Assembly: GCF_001274935.1 (NCBI RefSeq)
Contig: NZ_LILC01000023.1
Location: 124,001-188,000 of the forward strand
Length of the DNA: 64,000 nucleotides
From: Priestia koreensis
GTDB taxonomy: Bacteria; Bacillota; Bacilli; Bacillales; Bacillaceae_H
Direction: 5' to 3'
A program made the translations under genes and the position numbers. Positions 53,357-63,062 of the stretch are shown piece by piece. Positions within the stretch are counted from its first letter, which is position 1; each line of letters starts with the position of its first letter. The notes below the pieces were generated by a model, which was given only the letters and a program-made list of their open reading frames with translations, made no database searches and had not been told where the DNA came from.

Positions 53357-56239
53357 CTAGCGAGTAACTGCGTTTTCAATCGTGATTTCTTGTCTTGTTA
53401 ACACGTTGTCGATAATACGTTGCTGTTCTTTTTTATGAACAGTTGGGTCCCCTTCAGCCGTACTTGAACGACGTTCACGTCCCACGTAACTTACTTTAAC
53501 TCCTTCAGGTGCTAGCTCATGAATTCTCGGTTCTGCAAATGACCAAGATCCCATGTTAGCTGGCTCTTCTTGAACCCACACAATTTCTTTTAAAGAATCA
53601 AAGCGGCTTAACACCTTTTTAATTTGCTCCGTTGGGAATGGATAGATTTCTTCTACACGTAAAATGTGTACCCAATCTAACTCTTCCGCTTGATCTTGCA
53701 CGGCTTCTTTTAAATCAACCGTGATTTTTCCGCTTCCAAGTACAACGCGCTCAACTTTAGCAGAGTTCTTGCCTAAAAGCGGCTCTTCAAGAATCGCTTG
53801 GAATGAACCAGCTGTTAATTCTCCAAGATCTGATACAGAGTTTGGATTACGCAACAGGCTCTTCGGCGTCATAACGACTAACGGACGCGCATCCTTCGTA
53901 TTTAACACCGCTGCTTGACGGCGTAAAAGATGGAAGTACTGTGCCGCTGTTGTTACGTTTGCAACTGTCCAGTTATTTTCAGCAGCCGATTGCAAGTAGC
54001 GCTCTAGGCGACCACTTGAATGCTCAGGTCCCTGGCCTTCATAGGCATGTGGCAGTAAAAGAACCATTCCTGATTTTTGTCCCCATTTCGCTTCTCCTGC
54101 CGAAATGAACTGATCAAATAGTACTTGACCCGCATTAGCAAAATCACCGAACTGCGCTTCCCATAACACAAGAGTTTCTGGTGCAAACACGTTGTAGCCA
54201 TATTCGAAACCGATGACAGATCCTTCTGATAACGGACTGTTGTGAACGGCAAACGTTGCATTTACTTCAGGTATCTTGTGAAGCGGTGAATACGTCTCGT
54301 TCGTATTGATATCATGAAGCATGATGTTACGCTGTGCGAACGTTCCACGCTCTGAATCCTGACCTGTAATACGGATTGGTGTTCCGTCTTGTAAAATCGT
54401 CGCAAATGCGAGCGCTTCTCCAAGAGACCAGTCGATTTTCCCATCTTCTTTTAAAGCTTTAGAACGTCGCTCTAAAATACGAGCTAGTTTCGGGAATACT
54501 TTAAAGTTTTCAGGCCACTGTACAAAATGCTCACCAAGCTCTTGAAGTGTATCTGCATCAACAGCTGTTGGAAGCTCAGGTAAAGCCTGCTCTTTCACCA
54601 CTGGAAGCAATACGCCAGAATGAACGGTTTTGTTTGGAACTTTTTCATAAGCCTTTTGTAATTTATTTTGGACACGCTGATTGATTTCTTCTACTTTTTC
54701 AGATGAAAGAGATTGTTGCTCTTGAAGTTTCGTTGCATAGATCTCACGCACTGTTGGATGCTTGCGAACGATTTCATAAAGCTTCGGCTGTGTTGTAGAA
54801 GGCTCATCCATTTCGTTATGTCCGAAACGACGATACCCAATCAAATCAATTAAGAAATCTTTGTTGAAGCGTTTACGATATTCATAGGCAAAGTATGCAG
54901 CTGCAAGACAAGCTTCCGGATTATCCGCATTGACGTGAACAATTGGAATCTCATAGCCTTTTGCTAGATCACTTGCATATTTTGTTGAACGAGAATCATA
55001 GCTCTCAGTCGTGAATCCGATCATATTATTTGCAATAATGTGGATCGTTCCACCCGTTTGATAGCCGCGTAGGCGACTCATATTTAACGTTTCTGCAACA
55101 ATTCCCTCACCTGGAAAGGCTGCATCACCGTGAATTAAAATAGCATAGGACTCTTCCACGTCTTGCGTTGGGAATCCTGATCTTGTACGCTCCTCTTGCG
55201 CTGCTCTTGTAAAACCTTCCACTACAGGGTTAACAAACTCTAAGTGACTTGGATTATTTGCAAGCGTTAAGCGAGCGCGGCCGATGCGGTCATGCTTAAT
55301 TTGACGATCCGCACCTAAATGGTACTTAACGTCTCCGCTCCAACCATAGTTGATGCCTGTTGATCCTTCAGAAGGAACAAGCTCTTTGTTTGGTGCATGC
55401 TGGAATTCAGCAAAAATTGCTTCATATGGCTTTCCAAGAACGTGCGCTAACACATTTAGTCGTCCACGATGAGCCATACCGATATTGATATTTTTTGCTC
55501 CAACTTGCACGGACTCTGCCACGATCTCATCCAGTACCGGAATTAATACATCTAGTCCTTCTACTGAGAATCGTTTTTGTCCTACGAACGTTTTATGAAG
55601 GAATTTTTCAAACTCTTCCACTTCTGTTAAACGTTCTAGTACAGCAGATTTTTTCTCTGTAGACATGGTGCGGAAAATAGATCCCGACTCCACCATTTCT
55701 GTTAACCATGCATTTTCTTCTTGTTCGTGTACGTGTTGAAATTCAAACGTAATCGCTTTTGTATAGAGCGCTTTCAAGTATTGAATTGCATCCCATCCAG
55801 TTTGAACAAGTTCGGGTGCATTTTTACATAGCAGGTTGACCGGAATTGCTTTTAAATCAGCTTCCGTCAGATCATATGTATCAAGCTGTAATAAATCCTT
55901 TTCTGCTGGATTGTTGTGAAGTGGATAAATATCTGCATACAGATGACCATATGTTCGAATATTTTCTGCTAGCTTCACAGCAGCAGCTACCTTATACACG
56001 TTGGAAAGTCCTTCCTGGTTAACGCTTTCATTTGCGTTTTCATGGGAAGTCTTTCGATCAAATTGTTCGGCTGTTTCAGATGCCGTAGGTGGTCCATATT
56101 GTTCAAATAATTCTTTTAACTCTGGATCCACGGATTCAGGGTCGTTTACATAATGTTCGTACATATCCATGACGTAACCAAGATTTGGTCCTAAAAACTT
56201 TTGCCACGGTTCGTCTCCCTTTGTTGTCTGCTTATACAT
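53357..56239 (-). CDS. odhA: 2-oxoglutarate dehydrogenase E1 component
   Basis: Thiamine-diphosphate enzyme that decarboxylates 2-oxoglutarate in the TCA cycle. At 960 residues it is close to the B. subtilis protein. The N-terminal helix [21 protein letters not shown] is present. [18 protein letters not shown] near residue 255 and the ThDP motif [17 protein letters not shown] near 375 mark the cofactor site, and the C-terminal transketolase-like domain includes [17 protein letters not shown] near 670. GGGGGTATTCTC precedes the ATG. Cotranscribed with odhB. Confidence 0.95.
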   Translation of the reverse strand: MYKQTTKGDEPWQKFLGPNLGYVMDMYEHYVNDPESVDPELKELFEQYGPPTASETAEQFDRKTSHENANESVNQEGLSNVYKVAAAVKLAENIRTYGHLYADIYPLHNNPAEKDLLQLDTYDLTEADLKAIPVNLLCKNAPELVQTGWDAIQYLKALYTKAITFEFQHVHEQEENAWLTEMVESGSIFRTMSTEKKSAVLERLTEVEEFEKFLHKTFVGQKRFSVEGLDVLIPVLDEIVAESVQVGAKNINIGMAHRGRLNVLAHVLGKPYEAIFAEFQHAPNKELVPSEGSTGINYGWSGDVKYHLGADRQIKHDRIGRARLTLANNPSHLEFVNPVVEGFTRAAQEERTRSGFPTQDVEESYAILIHGDAAFPGEGIVAETLNMSRLRGYQTGGTIHIIANNMIGFTTESYDSRSTKYASDLAKGYEIPIVHVNADNPEACLAAAYFAYEYRKRFNKDFLIDLIGYRRFGHNEMDEPSTTQPKLYEIVRKHPTVREIYATKLQEQQSLSSEKVEEINQRVQNKLQKAYEKVPNKTVHSGVLLPVVKEQALPELPTAVDADTLQELGEHFVQWPENFKVFPKLARILERRSKALKEDGKIDWSLGEALAFATILQDGTPIRITGQDSERGTFAQRNIMLHDINTNETYSPLHKIPEVNATFAVHNSPLSEGSVIGFEYGYNVFAPETLVLWEAQFGDFANAGQVLFDQFISAGEAKWGQKSGMVLLLPHAYEGQGPEHSSGRLERYLQSAAENNWTVANVTTAAQYFHLLRRQAAVLNTKDARPLVVMTPKSLLRNPNSVSDLGELTAGSFQAILEEPLLGKNSAKVERVVLGSGKITVDLKEAVQDQAEELDWVHILRVEEIYPFPTEQIKKVLSRFDSLKEIVWVQEEPANMGSWSFAEPRIHELAPEGVKVSYVGRERRSSTAEGDPTVHKKEQQRIIDNVLTRQEITIENAVTR

Positions 56240-56604
56240 GAGAATACCCCCAACTTTCCCTAATCGTTTCGGATTGTGAGAATAATGAGCAGTGAGCGAT
56301 GTTATTGATCGTCACTACTGTTTCCTACGTCCCTATTTTAACACTGTTTGACAAAATCCTCAAAACATAAAATCATATTTTTATAAAAATAATGAAAATT
56401 TTTTTAAAAGATTTCTTTTCCTTGTGGTAAACCCTTTCATAAGCGACCATATTATTATATGTAGAAACTCGGATATATTTTTCATCAAAAAAAAGCGTCC
56501 TTTTGTAAGGATTTTTCCTAGTATAATAATGATTACGTCGGTATATGTAAACTAAACATACAAACTAGTAAACGTTTGGACAAAAAATACCCTCAAACAG
56601 CGTT
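56240..56604. other. Intergenic region holding the odhA promoter
   Basis: Very AT-rich. TTTGAG and TAAAAT about 18 nt apart on the minus strand are a weak promoter candidate. A stem (AGTGA-CGAT with ATCG-TCACT, about 56291-56315) lies in the leader. TAAACGTTTGG at about 56570 is a partial cre-like sequence but nearer the esterase gene. No ORF. Confidence 0.4.
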
Positions 56605-56634
56605 TTATTCGTTTACACTGTTTGAGGGTATTTT
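56583..56634 (-). terminator. Intrinsic terminator overlapping the esterase 3' end
   Basis: AAATACCCTCAAACAG (56585-56600) pairs with CTGTTTGAGGGTATTT (56618-56633). The stop codon lies in the loop, so the 5' arm (RNA sense) is coding sequence. Confidence 0.8.
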
Positions 56635-57534
56635 CCACTGTTTTAAAAAATTCCACAGCATTTTACTCGCATTCGGACCGCTTGAATCGGTGTATTTTTC
56701 ACTTCCACTTCCTCCAGCCCAGCAATGACCCATTTTATGCACAATGACTTTTTCAAGCCAAGAGACGTCATTTTTGTTTTTATAGACGTAGCGGGTATAT
56801 GAACGCCCTCTTAACGAAGTGTGCGTCGAAATATAGTCGGTTTCGTCGTCAATCCACCCTTCGTTCTCGTGAAGAGCAGCTAAATTGTTCATCCGGCACC
56901 ACTGAATAATAATTTGATCACTGTTTACGACATGAACACGCTTGTCTTCGTCTCCATGAAAAACCATTAACGGGACCGGACGAGCATATTCCTTCATTGC
57001 CTCATATGCCTTTACTCCTTGTACTTTTGCAGAGGGTCCTCCGCGTTCCATTGCCTGAACGGATTCTAAAATATTTGTCGCCGCTCCGTACTCTAGACCT
57101 GCACTGACCCCAACAGCGGCAAACAAATCTGGATAGGTTGCTCCCATAATGACACTCATTGCGCCTCCTGCAGAAAGCCCTGCGACGTATATGCGAGAGG
57201 AATCAACAGGATATAGTCGTTCTACTCCCCTCACCATATTGGCAATCATCATAGGCTCCCCGCGCTTGCGTTTTTGATGGTAGGTTTCGAACCAGTTCCA
57301 GCATTTTCGCGGATTCGCCCACTGTGATTGCTCTGGATACAGAACAAAAAACGCTTCCTCTTCAGCCACTTCATTCATTTTTGTCGCTCTTGCAAATTCT
57401 TCTGCGCTTTGGTTACATCCGTGTAGCATTACTACAAGGGGATAAGTCTTACCTTCCTCAAGATGACTTGGCTCATATAAAAAATAGGACCGACCGCTCA
57501 TATAACCTTTTTCAAACGTTCCAGATAAGTTCAC
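56605..57534 (-). CDS. PHB-depolymerase/feruloyl-esterase-like alpha/beta hydrolase
   Basis: Esterase_phd family protein of about 309 residues. HGCNQSAEEFA near residue 41 is the oxyanion region, GLSAGGAM near 120 carries the nucleophile Ser, HGDEDKRV near 195 likely the Asp, and GHCWAGG near 270 the catalytic His. No signal peptide is visible, so it is cytoplasmic, unlike extracellular depolymerases. GGGAGGG abuts the ATG at 57543, which leaves no spacing; the GTG at 57534 is better placed. It may mobilise intracellular polyester or act on unrelated esters. Confidence 0.8.
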   Translation of the reverse strand: MNLSGTFEKGYMSGRSYFLYEPSHLEEGKTYPLVVMLHGCNQSAEEFARATKMNEVAEEEAFFVLYPEQSQWANPRKCWNWFETYHQKRKRGEPMMIANMVRGVERLYPVDSSRIYVAGLSAGGAMSVIMGATYPDLFAAVGVSAGLEYGAATNILESVQAMERGGPSAKVQGVKAYEAMKEYARPVPLMVFHGDEDKRVHVVNSDQIIIQWCRMNNLAALHENEGWIDDETDYISTHTSLRGRSYTRYVYKNKNDVSWLEKVIVHKMGHCWAGGSGSEKYTDSSGPNASKMLWNFLKQWKIPSNSVNE

Positions 57535-57671
57535 AATAAACATCCCTCCCTATCTTAAAGCTTTGTTTTCTTTATATGTATCGTATCGTTTCTTGAATGG
57601 TTCCACAAATAGTAAAACGCTTTCATTTTTATTATTTATTGTAAAAGTTCCTTCGCTATGTCTATTTCATG

Positions 57672-57709
57672 AAAAAAAGCACAAAGAACGAATTCTCTGT
57701 GCCTTTTTT
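57672..57709 (-). terminator. Intrinsic terminator of the liv operon
   Basis: GCACA-AGA pairs with TCT-TGTGC, with AAAAAAA on the left arm and TTTTTT on the right. It ends the operon on the minus strand. Confidence 0.75.
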
Positions 57710-58417
57710 CTAAGCAAGATATGCTTCACGTATTTGATTGTTGTGAAGAAGTTCCTCACCTGGTCCTTGCAAGATTATTTCTCCTGTTTGAATCACGTAT
57801 CCACGATGAGCAATTTGTAGCGCCTGATACGCATTTTGCTCCACTAGCAAGATCGTCATTCCTTCGTTATTCAACTCTTTAATAATCTCAAAGATTTGTT
57901 CAACGATGATCGGCGCAAGTCCCATCGACGGCTCATCAAGCATGAGAAGGTCCGGCTTCATCATAAGCGCTCTACCGATGGCAAGCATTTGCTGCTCACC
58001 TCCACTCATCGTTCCGCCCTTTTGATCGAGACGTTCTTTCAGTTTAGGAAAATAGGAAAATACTCGCTCAAGCTGTTCTTGAACCTGCTTTTTATTTTTC
58101 ACCCCAAATGCACCGACCATCAAGTTTTCTTTCACTGTCATACGTGGAAAGATGCGTCTTCCTTCGGGGACGTGTGCAATTCCTAGGAGCGTTGTATCAT
58201 GCGCAGGGAGCTTTGTAATGTCTTTTCCGTTAAAAAGAATGGATCCTGCACCTAGCTTGACCTGGCCGCTCACCGATTTGAGCGTTGTCGATTTTCCTGC
58301 TCCGTTACTACCAATTAACGTGACAATTTCTCCACGATTGACCGTCAAACTAATATTTTTTAGCGCTTGAATTTTTCCATAATACGTTTCAATGTTTTTT
58401 AATTCTAGTAAACTCAT
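57710..58417 (-). CDS. livF: Branched-chain amino acid ABC transporter, ATPase LivF
   Basis: One of two ATPases of the high-affinity Leu/Ile/Val importer. Walker A GSNGAGKST near residue 37, LMVGAFGVKNK near 95, signature MSGGEQQMLAIGRAL near 136 and Walker B LLMLDEPSMGLAP near 157 match LivF, including the typical SMGLAP. AGGAGGGAAATTC precedes the ATG. Last gene of the livKHMGF operon, 11 nt after livG. Confidence 0.94.
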   Translation of the reverse strand: MSLLELKNIETYYGKIQALKNISLTVNRGEIVTLIGSNGAGKSTTLKSVSGQVKLGAGSILFNGKDITKLPAHDTTLLGIAHVPEGRRIFPRMTVKENLMVGAFGVKNKKQVQEQLERVFSYFPKLKERLDQKGGTMSGGEQQMLAIGRALMMKPDLLMLDEPSMGLAPIIVEQIFEIIKELNNEGMTILLVEQNAYQALQIAHRGYVIQTGEIILQGPGEELLHNNQIREAYLA

Positions 58418-58428
58418 GAATTTCCCTC

Positions 58429-59202
58429 CTACAATGTAGCGGCTCCCTTACCAAGGTAAGCTTCAATGACTTTTGGGTGATTTCTAATATCGTCAGCTTT
58501 GCCTTCAGCAATTTTCTCTCCATGATCAAGTACAACAATATGATCGGAAATTTCCATCACAAGCTTCATGTCATGTTCAATTAATACAATCGTCACATCA
58601 AGCTCGTGCCGGATTCGATTAATGAGAGCCGTCAGTTCTCTCGTTTCTCTTGGATTCATCCCTGCTGCCGGCTCATCTAATAAAAGAAGAGAAGGCTTGG
58701 TTGCCAATGCCCGTGCAATTTCCAAACGTCTCTGTGCTCCGTAGGAAAGATTGCTTGCAAGTTCATTGTAGAAGGCTTCTAACCCAACGTATTCGAGCAG
58801 ACGATACGCTTCCTTTTTCGCTTCTTTTTCCTGTCTGCGAACGTTTGGAAGTCCAAGCAGTGTTCCTACTAGCCCTACTTTCAAGTGATTGTGCATACCA
58901 ACCATGACGTTTTCAAGAACGGTTACATCTCCGAACAATCGGATATTTTGAAACGTACGGGCAATGCCACGCTTCGATACTTCATGAGGCTTTAACCTCG
59001 CAATGGATTTATCATTTAAAATGATATCTCCTGATGTTGGCTGATACACGCCTGTAATCATATTAAAAAAGGTCGTTTTCCCCGCTCCGTTAGGTCCAAT
59101 GACGGCCGTAATCGAATTTGGCGCTACGTCCATCGTAATGTCTGAGTTTGCGGTTAACCCCCCAAAAGTCTTCGTTAAATTTTTCACTTGTAGCGTACTC
59201 AT
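58429..59202 (-). CDS. livG: Branched-chain amino acid ABC transporter, ATPase LivG
   Basis: Second ATPase subunit, 257 residues. Walker A GPNGAGKTT near residue 39, ARTFQNIRLFGDVTVLENVMV near 85 (the LivG signature), LSYGAQRRLEIARALA near 155 and LLLLDEPAAGMNP near 176. The C-terminal motif VLDHGEKIAEGKADDIRNHPKVIEAYLG is typical. GGGAGGATCTT precedes the ATG. Ten nt downstream of livM. Confidence 0.94.
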   Translation of the reverse strand: MSTLQVKNLTKTFGGLTANSDITMDVAPNSITAVIGPNGAGKTTFFNMITGVYQPTSGDIILNDKSIARLKPHEVSKRGIARTFQNIRLFGDVTVLENVMVGMHNHLKVGLVGTLLGLPNVRRQEKEAKKEAYRLLEYVGLEAFYNELASNLSYGAQRRLEIARALATKPSLLLLDEPAAGMNPRETRELTALINRIRHELDVTIVLIEHDMKLVMEISDHIVVLDHGEKIAEGKADDIRNHPKVIEAYLGKGAATL

Positions 59203-59212
59203 AAGATCCTCC

Positions 59213-60496
59213 CTAAGCGTTCAGTTTTTCCGTCTTATTGGCAGGTACTGCGATCGTCTCATCATCTTCTTCTTTGAGATCTTTAAGGTCGAATGTTACG
59301 CTTTTACTCGGTATTAATCCCTGCGGTCGGTAAAGCGCAAAAATAATGAGCAATGCGCCGAAAATAAATCGTTGCATTTTAGCTGGCGAAAGCGCGTCTG
59401 GGATTGTGATGACTCCATTTAGACTGAGCTGGTTGAACCAATCTGTAAGCTCTGTCAATACCTGTAAGTTCAAAATAGTAACGCATGCGGCTCCTAAAAT
59501 AACGCCTGGAACACTGCCCATCCCACCTAAAATAACCATCACCAAAATGGTAATCGACTCTAACAGAGTAAAACTTGTCGGGTCAACGAACGTTTGCTTC
59601 GCCGCAAATACGACTCCCATCATTCCTGAAAAGGAAGCACCGATAGCAAAGGCTAACAGCTTTGTGCGAACAAGTGGAATCCCCATTGCTTGTGCAGCAA
59701 TTTCGTTCTCTCTTACCGCTTTCCATGAGCGTCCAATCTTGGAATGCTCCAAGCGCCTTACCGTAAAAATGACAAATAGTAGAATAACCAGCGTGACAAA
59801 ATAAAATTGATTTGGATAAATAAGCTTGATTCCAAAAATTTCTGGTGGTGTAATCGATGAAAGTCCCATTGCACCGTTCGTAATGTTGATGGGCTTGTCT
59901 AAATTATTGAAAATGATCCGGATAATTTCTCCAAACCCTAATGTTACGATTGCTAAATAATCCCCTTTTACGCGCAGAACCGGTATACCGAGCAGGATAC
60001 CAAATAGCGCTGCGACAAAACATCCGAGTAAAATGAACACCCAAAAGCTTTCACCTGATAGTGGATATGAACCAAAAGGCATAAAATTAGCAGCCTGTGC
60101 AGTGGCAAAAATCCCATACGTGTATGCTCCTACTGCAAAAAAGGCGACAAATCCAAGATCAAGCAGACCAGCAAGACCGACTACAATGTTAAGCCCAAGT
60201 GCCATTGCCACATAAATTCCAACGAGCGTTGCGACCTCCATGTAAGATTGATAGGCATCTCCTTGACTAGCTGACAAGGGAAGCAACACAACCAATATCA
60301 GTCCTGCGATCAGCCATTTCGTTCGATTTTGAAATGACGTATAGTAAAGCAACAGCAGTGAAAATAGCAACAAGAGGAATGCGATGACGGACTTTTGAGC
60401 AAAAAAGAGGCTCAGACTCGTAATGGCGATGTAACATACTAACAAAATGATTTGTGCACGTTTGTTTACCTTTAATGCATCTAGCAGCTTTTTCAT
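59213..60496 (-). CDS. livM: Branched-chain amino acid ABC transporter, permease LivM
   Basis: Permease of about 427 residues with ten or so helices. An N-terminal hydrophobic extension (residues 15-85) precedes the conserved core: NIVVGLAGLLDLGFVAFFAVGAY near 105 and the cytoplasmic EAA-like loop WKAVRENEIAAQAMGIPLVRTKLLAFAIGA near 275. An in-frame GTG at 60505 directly abuts the livH stop; the ATG at 60496 with AGGTGA has better spacing. Confidence 0.93.
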   Translation of the reverse strand: MKKLLDALKVNKRAQIILLVCYIAITSLSLFFAQKSVIAFLLLLFSLLLLYYTSFQNRTKWLIAGLILVVLLPLSASQGDAYQSYMEVATLVGIYVAMALGLNIVVGLAGLLDLGFVAFFAVGAYTYGIFATAQAANFMPFGSYPLSGESFWVFILLGCFVAALFGILLGIPVLRVKGDYLAIVTLGFGEIIRIIFNNLDKPINITNGAMGLSSITPPEIFGIKLIYPNQFYFVTLVILLFVIFTVRRLEHSKIGRSWKAVRENEIAAQAMGIPLVRTKLLAFAIGASFSGMMGVVFAAKQTFVDPTSFTLLESITILVMVILGGMGSVPGVILGAACVTILNLQVLTELTDWFNQLSLNGVITIPDALSPAKMQRFIFGALLIIFALYRPQGLIPSKSVTFDLKDLKEEDDETIAVPANKTEKLNA

Positions 60497-60505
60497 CTTC
60501 CTCAC

Positions 60506-61492
60506 CTACACTTTCTCTACGACTGCTTTTCCAAGCAACCCTTCTGGTTTAAAAATAAGCACAAGAATTAAAATTGCAAAGGCAAACACGTCCTTGTACT
60601 CTGCTCCAAATACGTTTCCTGTCATAATCGATAAGTTTGCTGCCGCAAACATTTCTAGTACGCCGAGTAGCAAGCCGCCAAACATCGCCCCGCGAATATT
60701 ACCAATCCCGCCTAATACTGCAGCTGTAAAGGCCTTAAGTCCTAAAATGAAGCCAATATAAGGATCAATGGTTCCATAGTGAAGAGCAAATAAAACACCT
60801 GTAGCTCCTCCTAGAGCAGAACCGATAAAGAATGTAAGTGAGATGACTTTGTTCACGTTAATTGACATTAATGAAGCTGTATCAGGATCTTGGGCAACTG
60901 CACGCATTGCCATGCCCCATTTTGATTTATTAACGAAAAACTCTAATCCAATCATCATGACAACAGCTACTATTAGTACAACGATAAACGTTACTTTAAA
61001 CGTTGCGTCATTAAATGAAGACATAAGCGTCGAGGCTTTCACGTTGATTTGCCCAGAAAATAGCGCTGGTGTATTCACAATATAGTTTCCATTCTTTAAT
61101 TCTGAGATAAAACGCACAAGATCTTGTAGCAAAAAAGAAACGCCAATCGCTGTAATGAGAACGATGAGCTTCGACGCCTTCCGTAACGGACGGTAAGCGA
61201 CACGCTCAATGCCCATTCCTAAAACGCCTGTTGCTAAGCTCGTTAAAACAAGAACAATAATGAGTGCAATAACAGCTGGCAACGCACTGAGCCAGCCAAG
61301 ACCAGAGAATGTCATTAAAATAGCGGTTCCAATGAACGCCCCTGTCATAAAGATTTCACCGTGAGCAAAATTGATGAGCTCTAAAATTCCGTATACCATC
61401 GTATATCCGAGTGCAATGACCGCATATACAGCTCCGAGAGTAAGACCATCAATTAACACTTGAGGCAATGTTTGAAGAATTTGATCCAGCAT
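60506..61492 (-). CDS. livH: Branched-chain amino acid ABC transporter, permease LivH
   Basis: Permease of 328 residues with eight helices. The conserved LTLGAVYAVIALGYTMVYGILELINFAHGEIFM near residues 16-48 and AVAQDPDTASLMSINVNKVISLTFFIGSALGG near 195 are LivH signatures. The ATG at 61492 has AAGGAAGGG upstream; a longer ORF to 61534 runs into the terminator-like hairpin. Forms the channel with LivM. Confidence 0.94.
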   Translation of the reverse strand: MLDQILQTLPQVLIDGLTLGAVYAVIALGYTMVYGILELINFAHGEIFMTGAFIGTAILMTFSGLGWLSALPAVIALIIVLVLTSLATGVLGMGIERVAYRPLRKASKLIVLITAIGVSFLLQDLVRFISELKNGNYIVNTPALFSGQINVKASTLMSSFNDATFKVTFIVVLIVAVVMMIGLEFFVNKSKWGMAMRAVAQDPDTASLMSINVNKVISLTFFIGSALGGATGVLFALHYGTIDPYIGFILGLKAFTAAVLGGIGNIRGAMFGGLLLGVLEMFAAANLSIMTGNVFGAEYKDVFAFAILILVLIFKPEGLLGKAVVEKV

Positions 61493-61523
61493 ACCGTTCC
61501 CTTCCTTTACGTATAATTTGGTG

Positions 61524-61590
61524 TAAAAAAACACCCGATGTCAGAATCGACACGGTTTTTTGACCGTTTCAACAGCCATCGGGTGCTTTT
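61524..61590 (-). terminator. Intercistronic hairpin between livK and livH
   Basis: CACCCGATG and CATCGGGTG pair across a 36-nt interior that holds its own ACGGT/ACCGT hairpin. TTTTTTT follows on the minus strand. Probably a partial terminator that raises binding-protein expression relative to the permeases. Confidence 0.75.
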
Positions 61591-61601
61591 GTGTTCAACT
61601 A

Positions 61602-62780
61602 TTACTGCGTAATTTCGCCTTCTTGTTTTGCCGGATACTTCGCTTCATCAAATTTATAGATGAAGATCTTCGCAAACTTATTATCGCCTTTGTCATCAAA
61701 GCCTACCTGTGTTAATTCTCCTTTGTAATCTGTGATGGCTCTTACTGCATCGCGTACTTTCGCACGATCAGGAAGTTTTCCATTGTTGTCTTCAATCGCA
61801 TTTTTAATTCCTTGTAGCATTACTTTCATGGAATCATAGCCATAGATTGAATATGACTCAACGTTTTTATTAAATTTCGCTTTGTAATCTTTCGCAAACT
61901 TTGTGCTGCTTGCATCTCCTGCAACAGACGTTAAATACGTATCTTTTACAGCTTCCCCTGCGATATCGACTAGTGTAGAAGAATCTAGTCCGTCTCCACC
62001 CATAAATTTCGCTTTAATTCCCTTATCACGCGCCTGCTTAATAAGTAGTCCACCTTCTGCATAAAGTCCACCAAAGTAGACAAGATCCGGTTTCGCAGCT
62101 GAAATTTGGTTCAGCACACCGTTAAAATCTTTTTCCCCAACCGTAATTCCTTCATATCCTTGAATCTTTGCGCCTAGCTCTTCAGCCGCGCCTTTAAACG
62201 CATCCGCTAATCCTTGACCGTAAGCCGTTTTATCTTGAACAATGAAAATATTTTTCGCCTTTAGCTCTTCTACCGCATATTTCGCTCCTGCTGGTCCTTG
62301 GAAATCGTCTCGAGCGACGATTCGGTTAACGGATTTCAATTTACGATCCGTTACGTCCGTTGCGGTACTCGCTGGTGAAATCATTGGGATATTGTATTTT
62401 TCGTATGTCTCTGATGATGGAATTGTAACACCAGAGTTCAAGTGGCCCACTACGCCGTAAATGGATTTATCTGATCCGATAAGCTGAGCGTTGGCAACGC
62501 CTTTTTTCGAATCGCCCTGGTCATCATAAGGTGCAAGCTGGAGCTTGTATCCTAATTTGTCAAACGCCGATTTTTCTTCCTCAAGTGCAAGCTGAGCTCC
62601 AAGCTTAATTGCGTCTCCAAGCGTTGCGCTTCCACCTGACAGCGGTGACTGAGTTGCAATTTTAATTACTTTTCCGTTGCTTTCTCCTCCAGATGAATCC
62701 TTTGCTCCAGAACACCCTGCCATAATACCCATTGCAAGTGTAGACATAAGCGCCACCGACATAATCTTCTTCGTAAGCAT
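61602..62780 (-). CDS. livK: Branched-chain amino acid ABC transporter, substrate-binding lipoprotein
   Basis: Extracellular receptor of the importer, about 392 residues. Lipoprotein signal with lipobox GIMAGC at about residue 22. The mature protein is a periplasmic-binding type I fold: VIKIATQSPLSGGSATLGDAIKLGAQLALEE near residue 40, NVPMISPASTAT-like NIPMISPASTATDVTD near 128, and FIVQDKTAYGQGLADAF near 168. The ATG at 62780 follows GAGGGGGAT at 8 nt; the ATG at 62795 overlaps that site. First gene of the operon. Confidence 0.93.
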   Translation of the reverse strand: MLTKKIMSVALMSTLAMGIMAGCSGAKDSSGGESNGKVIKIATQSPLSGGSATLGDAIKLGAQLALEEEKSAFDKLGYKLQLAPYDDQGDSKKGVANAQLIGSDKSIYGVVGHLNSGVTIPSSETYEKYNIPMISPASTATDVTDRKLKSVNRIVARDDFQGPAGAKYAVEELKAKNIFIVQDKTAYGQGLADAFKGAAEELGAKIQGYEGITVGEKDFNGVLNQISAAKPDLVYFGGLYAEGGLLIKQARDKGIKAKFMGGDGLDSSTLVDIAGEAVKDTYLTSVAGDASSTKFAKDYKAKFNKNVESYSIYGYDSMKVMLQGIKNAIEDNNGKLPDRAKVRDAVRAITDYKGELTQVGFDDKGDNKFAKIFIYKFDEAKYPAKQEGEITQ

Positions 62781-62890
62781 TAAAATCCCCCTCATATTTA
62801 GATGCTTTGTTAGGACTTACTACCTTATGTATATAGCGGACACCACCACCTCTAGCATACATTTTTTTGTTTTATAGTAATTTTTTTCTA

Positions 62891-62896
62891 ATTATA
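62891..62896 (-). promoter_or_regulatory. Putative -10 of the liv operon
   Basis: TATAAT on the minus strand at 62891-62896. No good -35 lies 17 nt upstream, where TGTCCTGACA repeats occur instead. The promoter may need an activator. Confidence 0.5.
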
Positions 62897-62922
62897 AGAG
62901 ATGTCCTGACACTATGCATCTA

Positions 62923-62945
62923 CTATGTCAGAGGTTCTGACATAG
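62923..62945. promoter_or_regulatory. Perfect palindrome upstream of the liv promoter
   Basis: CTATGTCAG (62923-62931) and CTGACATAG (62937-62945) with 5-bp spacer. A related TGTC-CT-GACA lies at 62902-62911, close to the expected -35. Likely operators of an unidentified regulator. Confidence 0.65.
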
Positions 62946-62961
62946 TTTTTAGAAAATTTAA

Positions 62962-62976
62962 AATTTTCTGATATTA
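62962..62976. promoter_or_regulatory. CodY-like box upstream of liv
   Basis: AATTTTCTGATATTA matches 12-13 of 15 positions of the CodY motif AATTTTCWGAAAATT. Branched-chain amino acid uptake is a usual CodY target. Confidence 0.4.
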
Positions 62977-63025
62977 TTTAACAAACCGAAAATTTTAGCA
63001 TCCGAAAGATTCATTTCCTCAAAGG

Positions 63026-63062
63026 AAAACAGCCAAACCCACTTGTGGGTTTGGCTGTTTGT
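63026..63062. terminator. Intrinsic terminator of the OsmC gene
   Basis: AACAGCCAAACCCAC pairs with GTGGGTTTGGCTGTT around a 2-nt loop; T-rich on both sides. Confidence 0.75.

Noticed and set aside
56565..56580. cre site AGTAAACGTTTGGA near the esterase/odhA gap
   Set aside because: Two mismatches in conserved positions, and its location downstream of the esterase gene makes promoter control unlikely.
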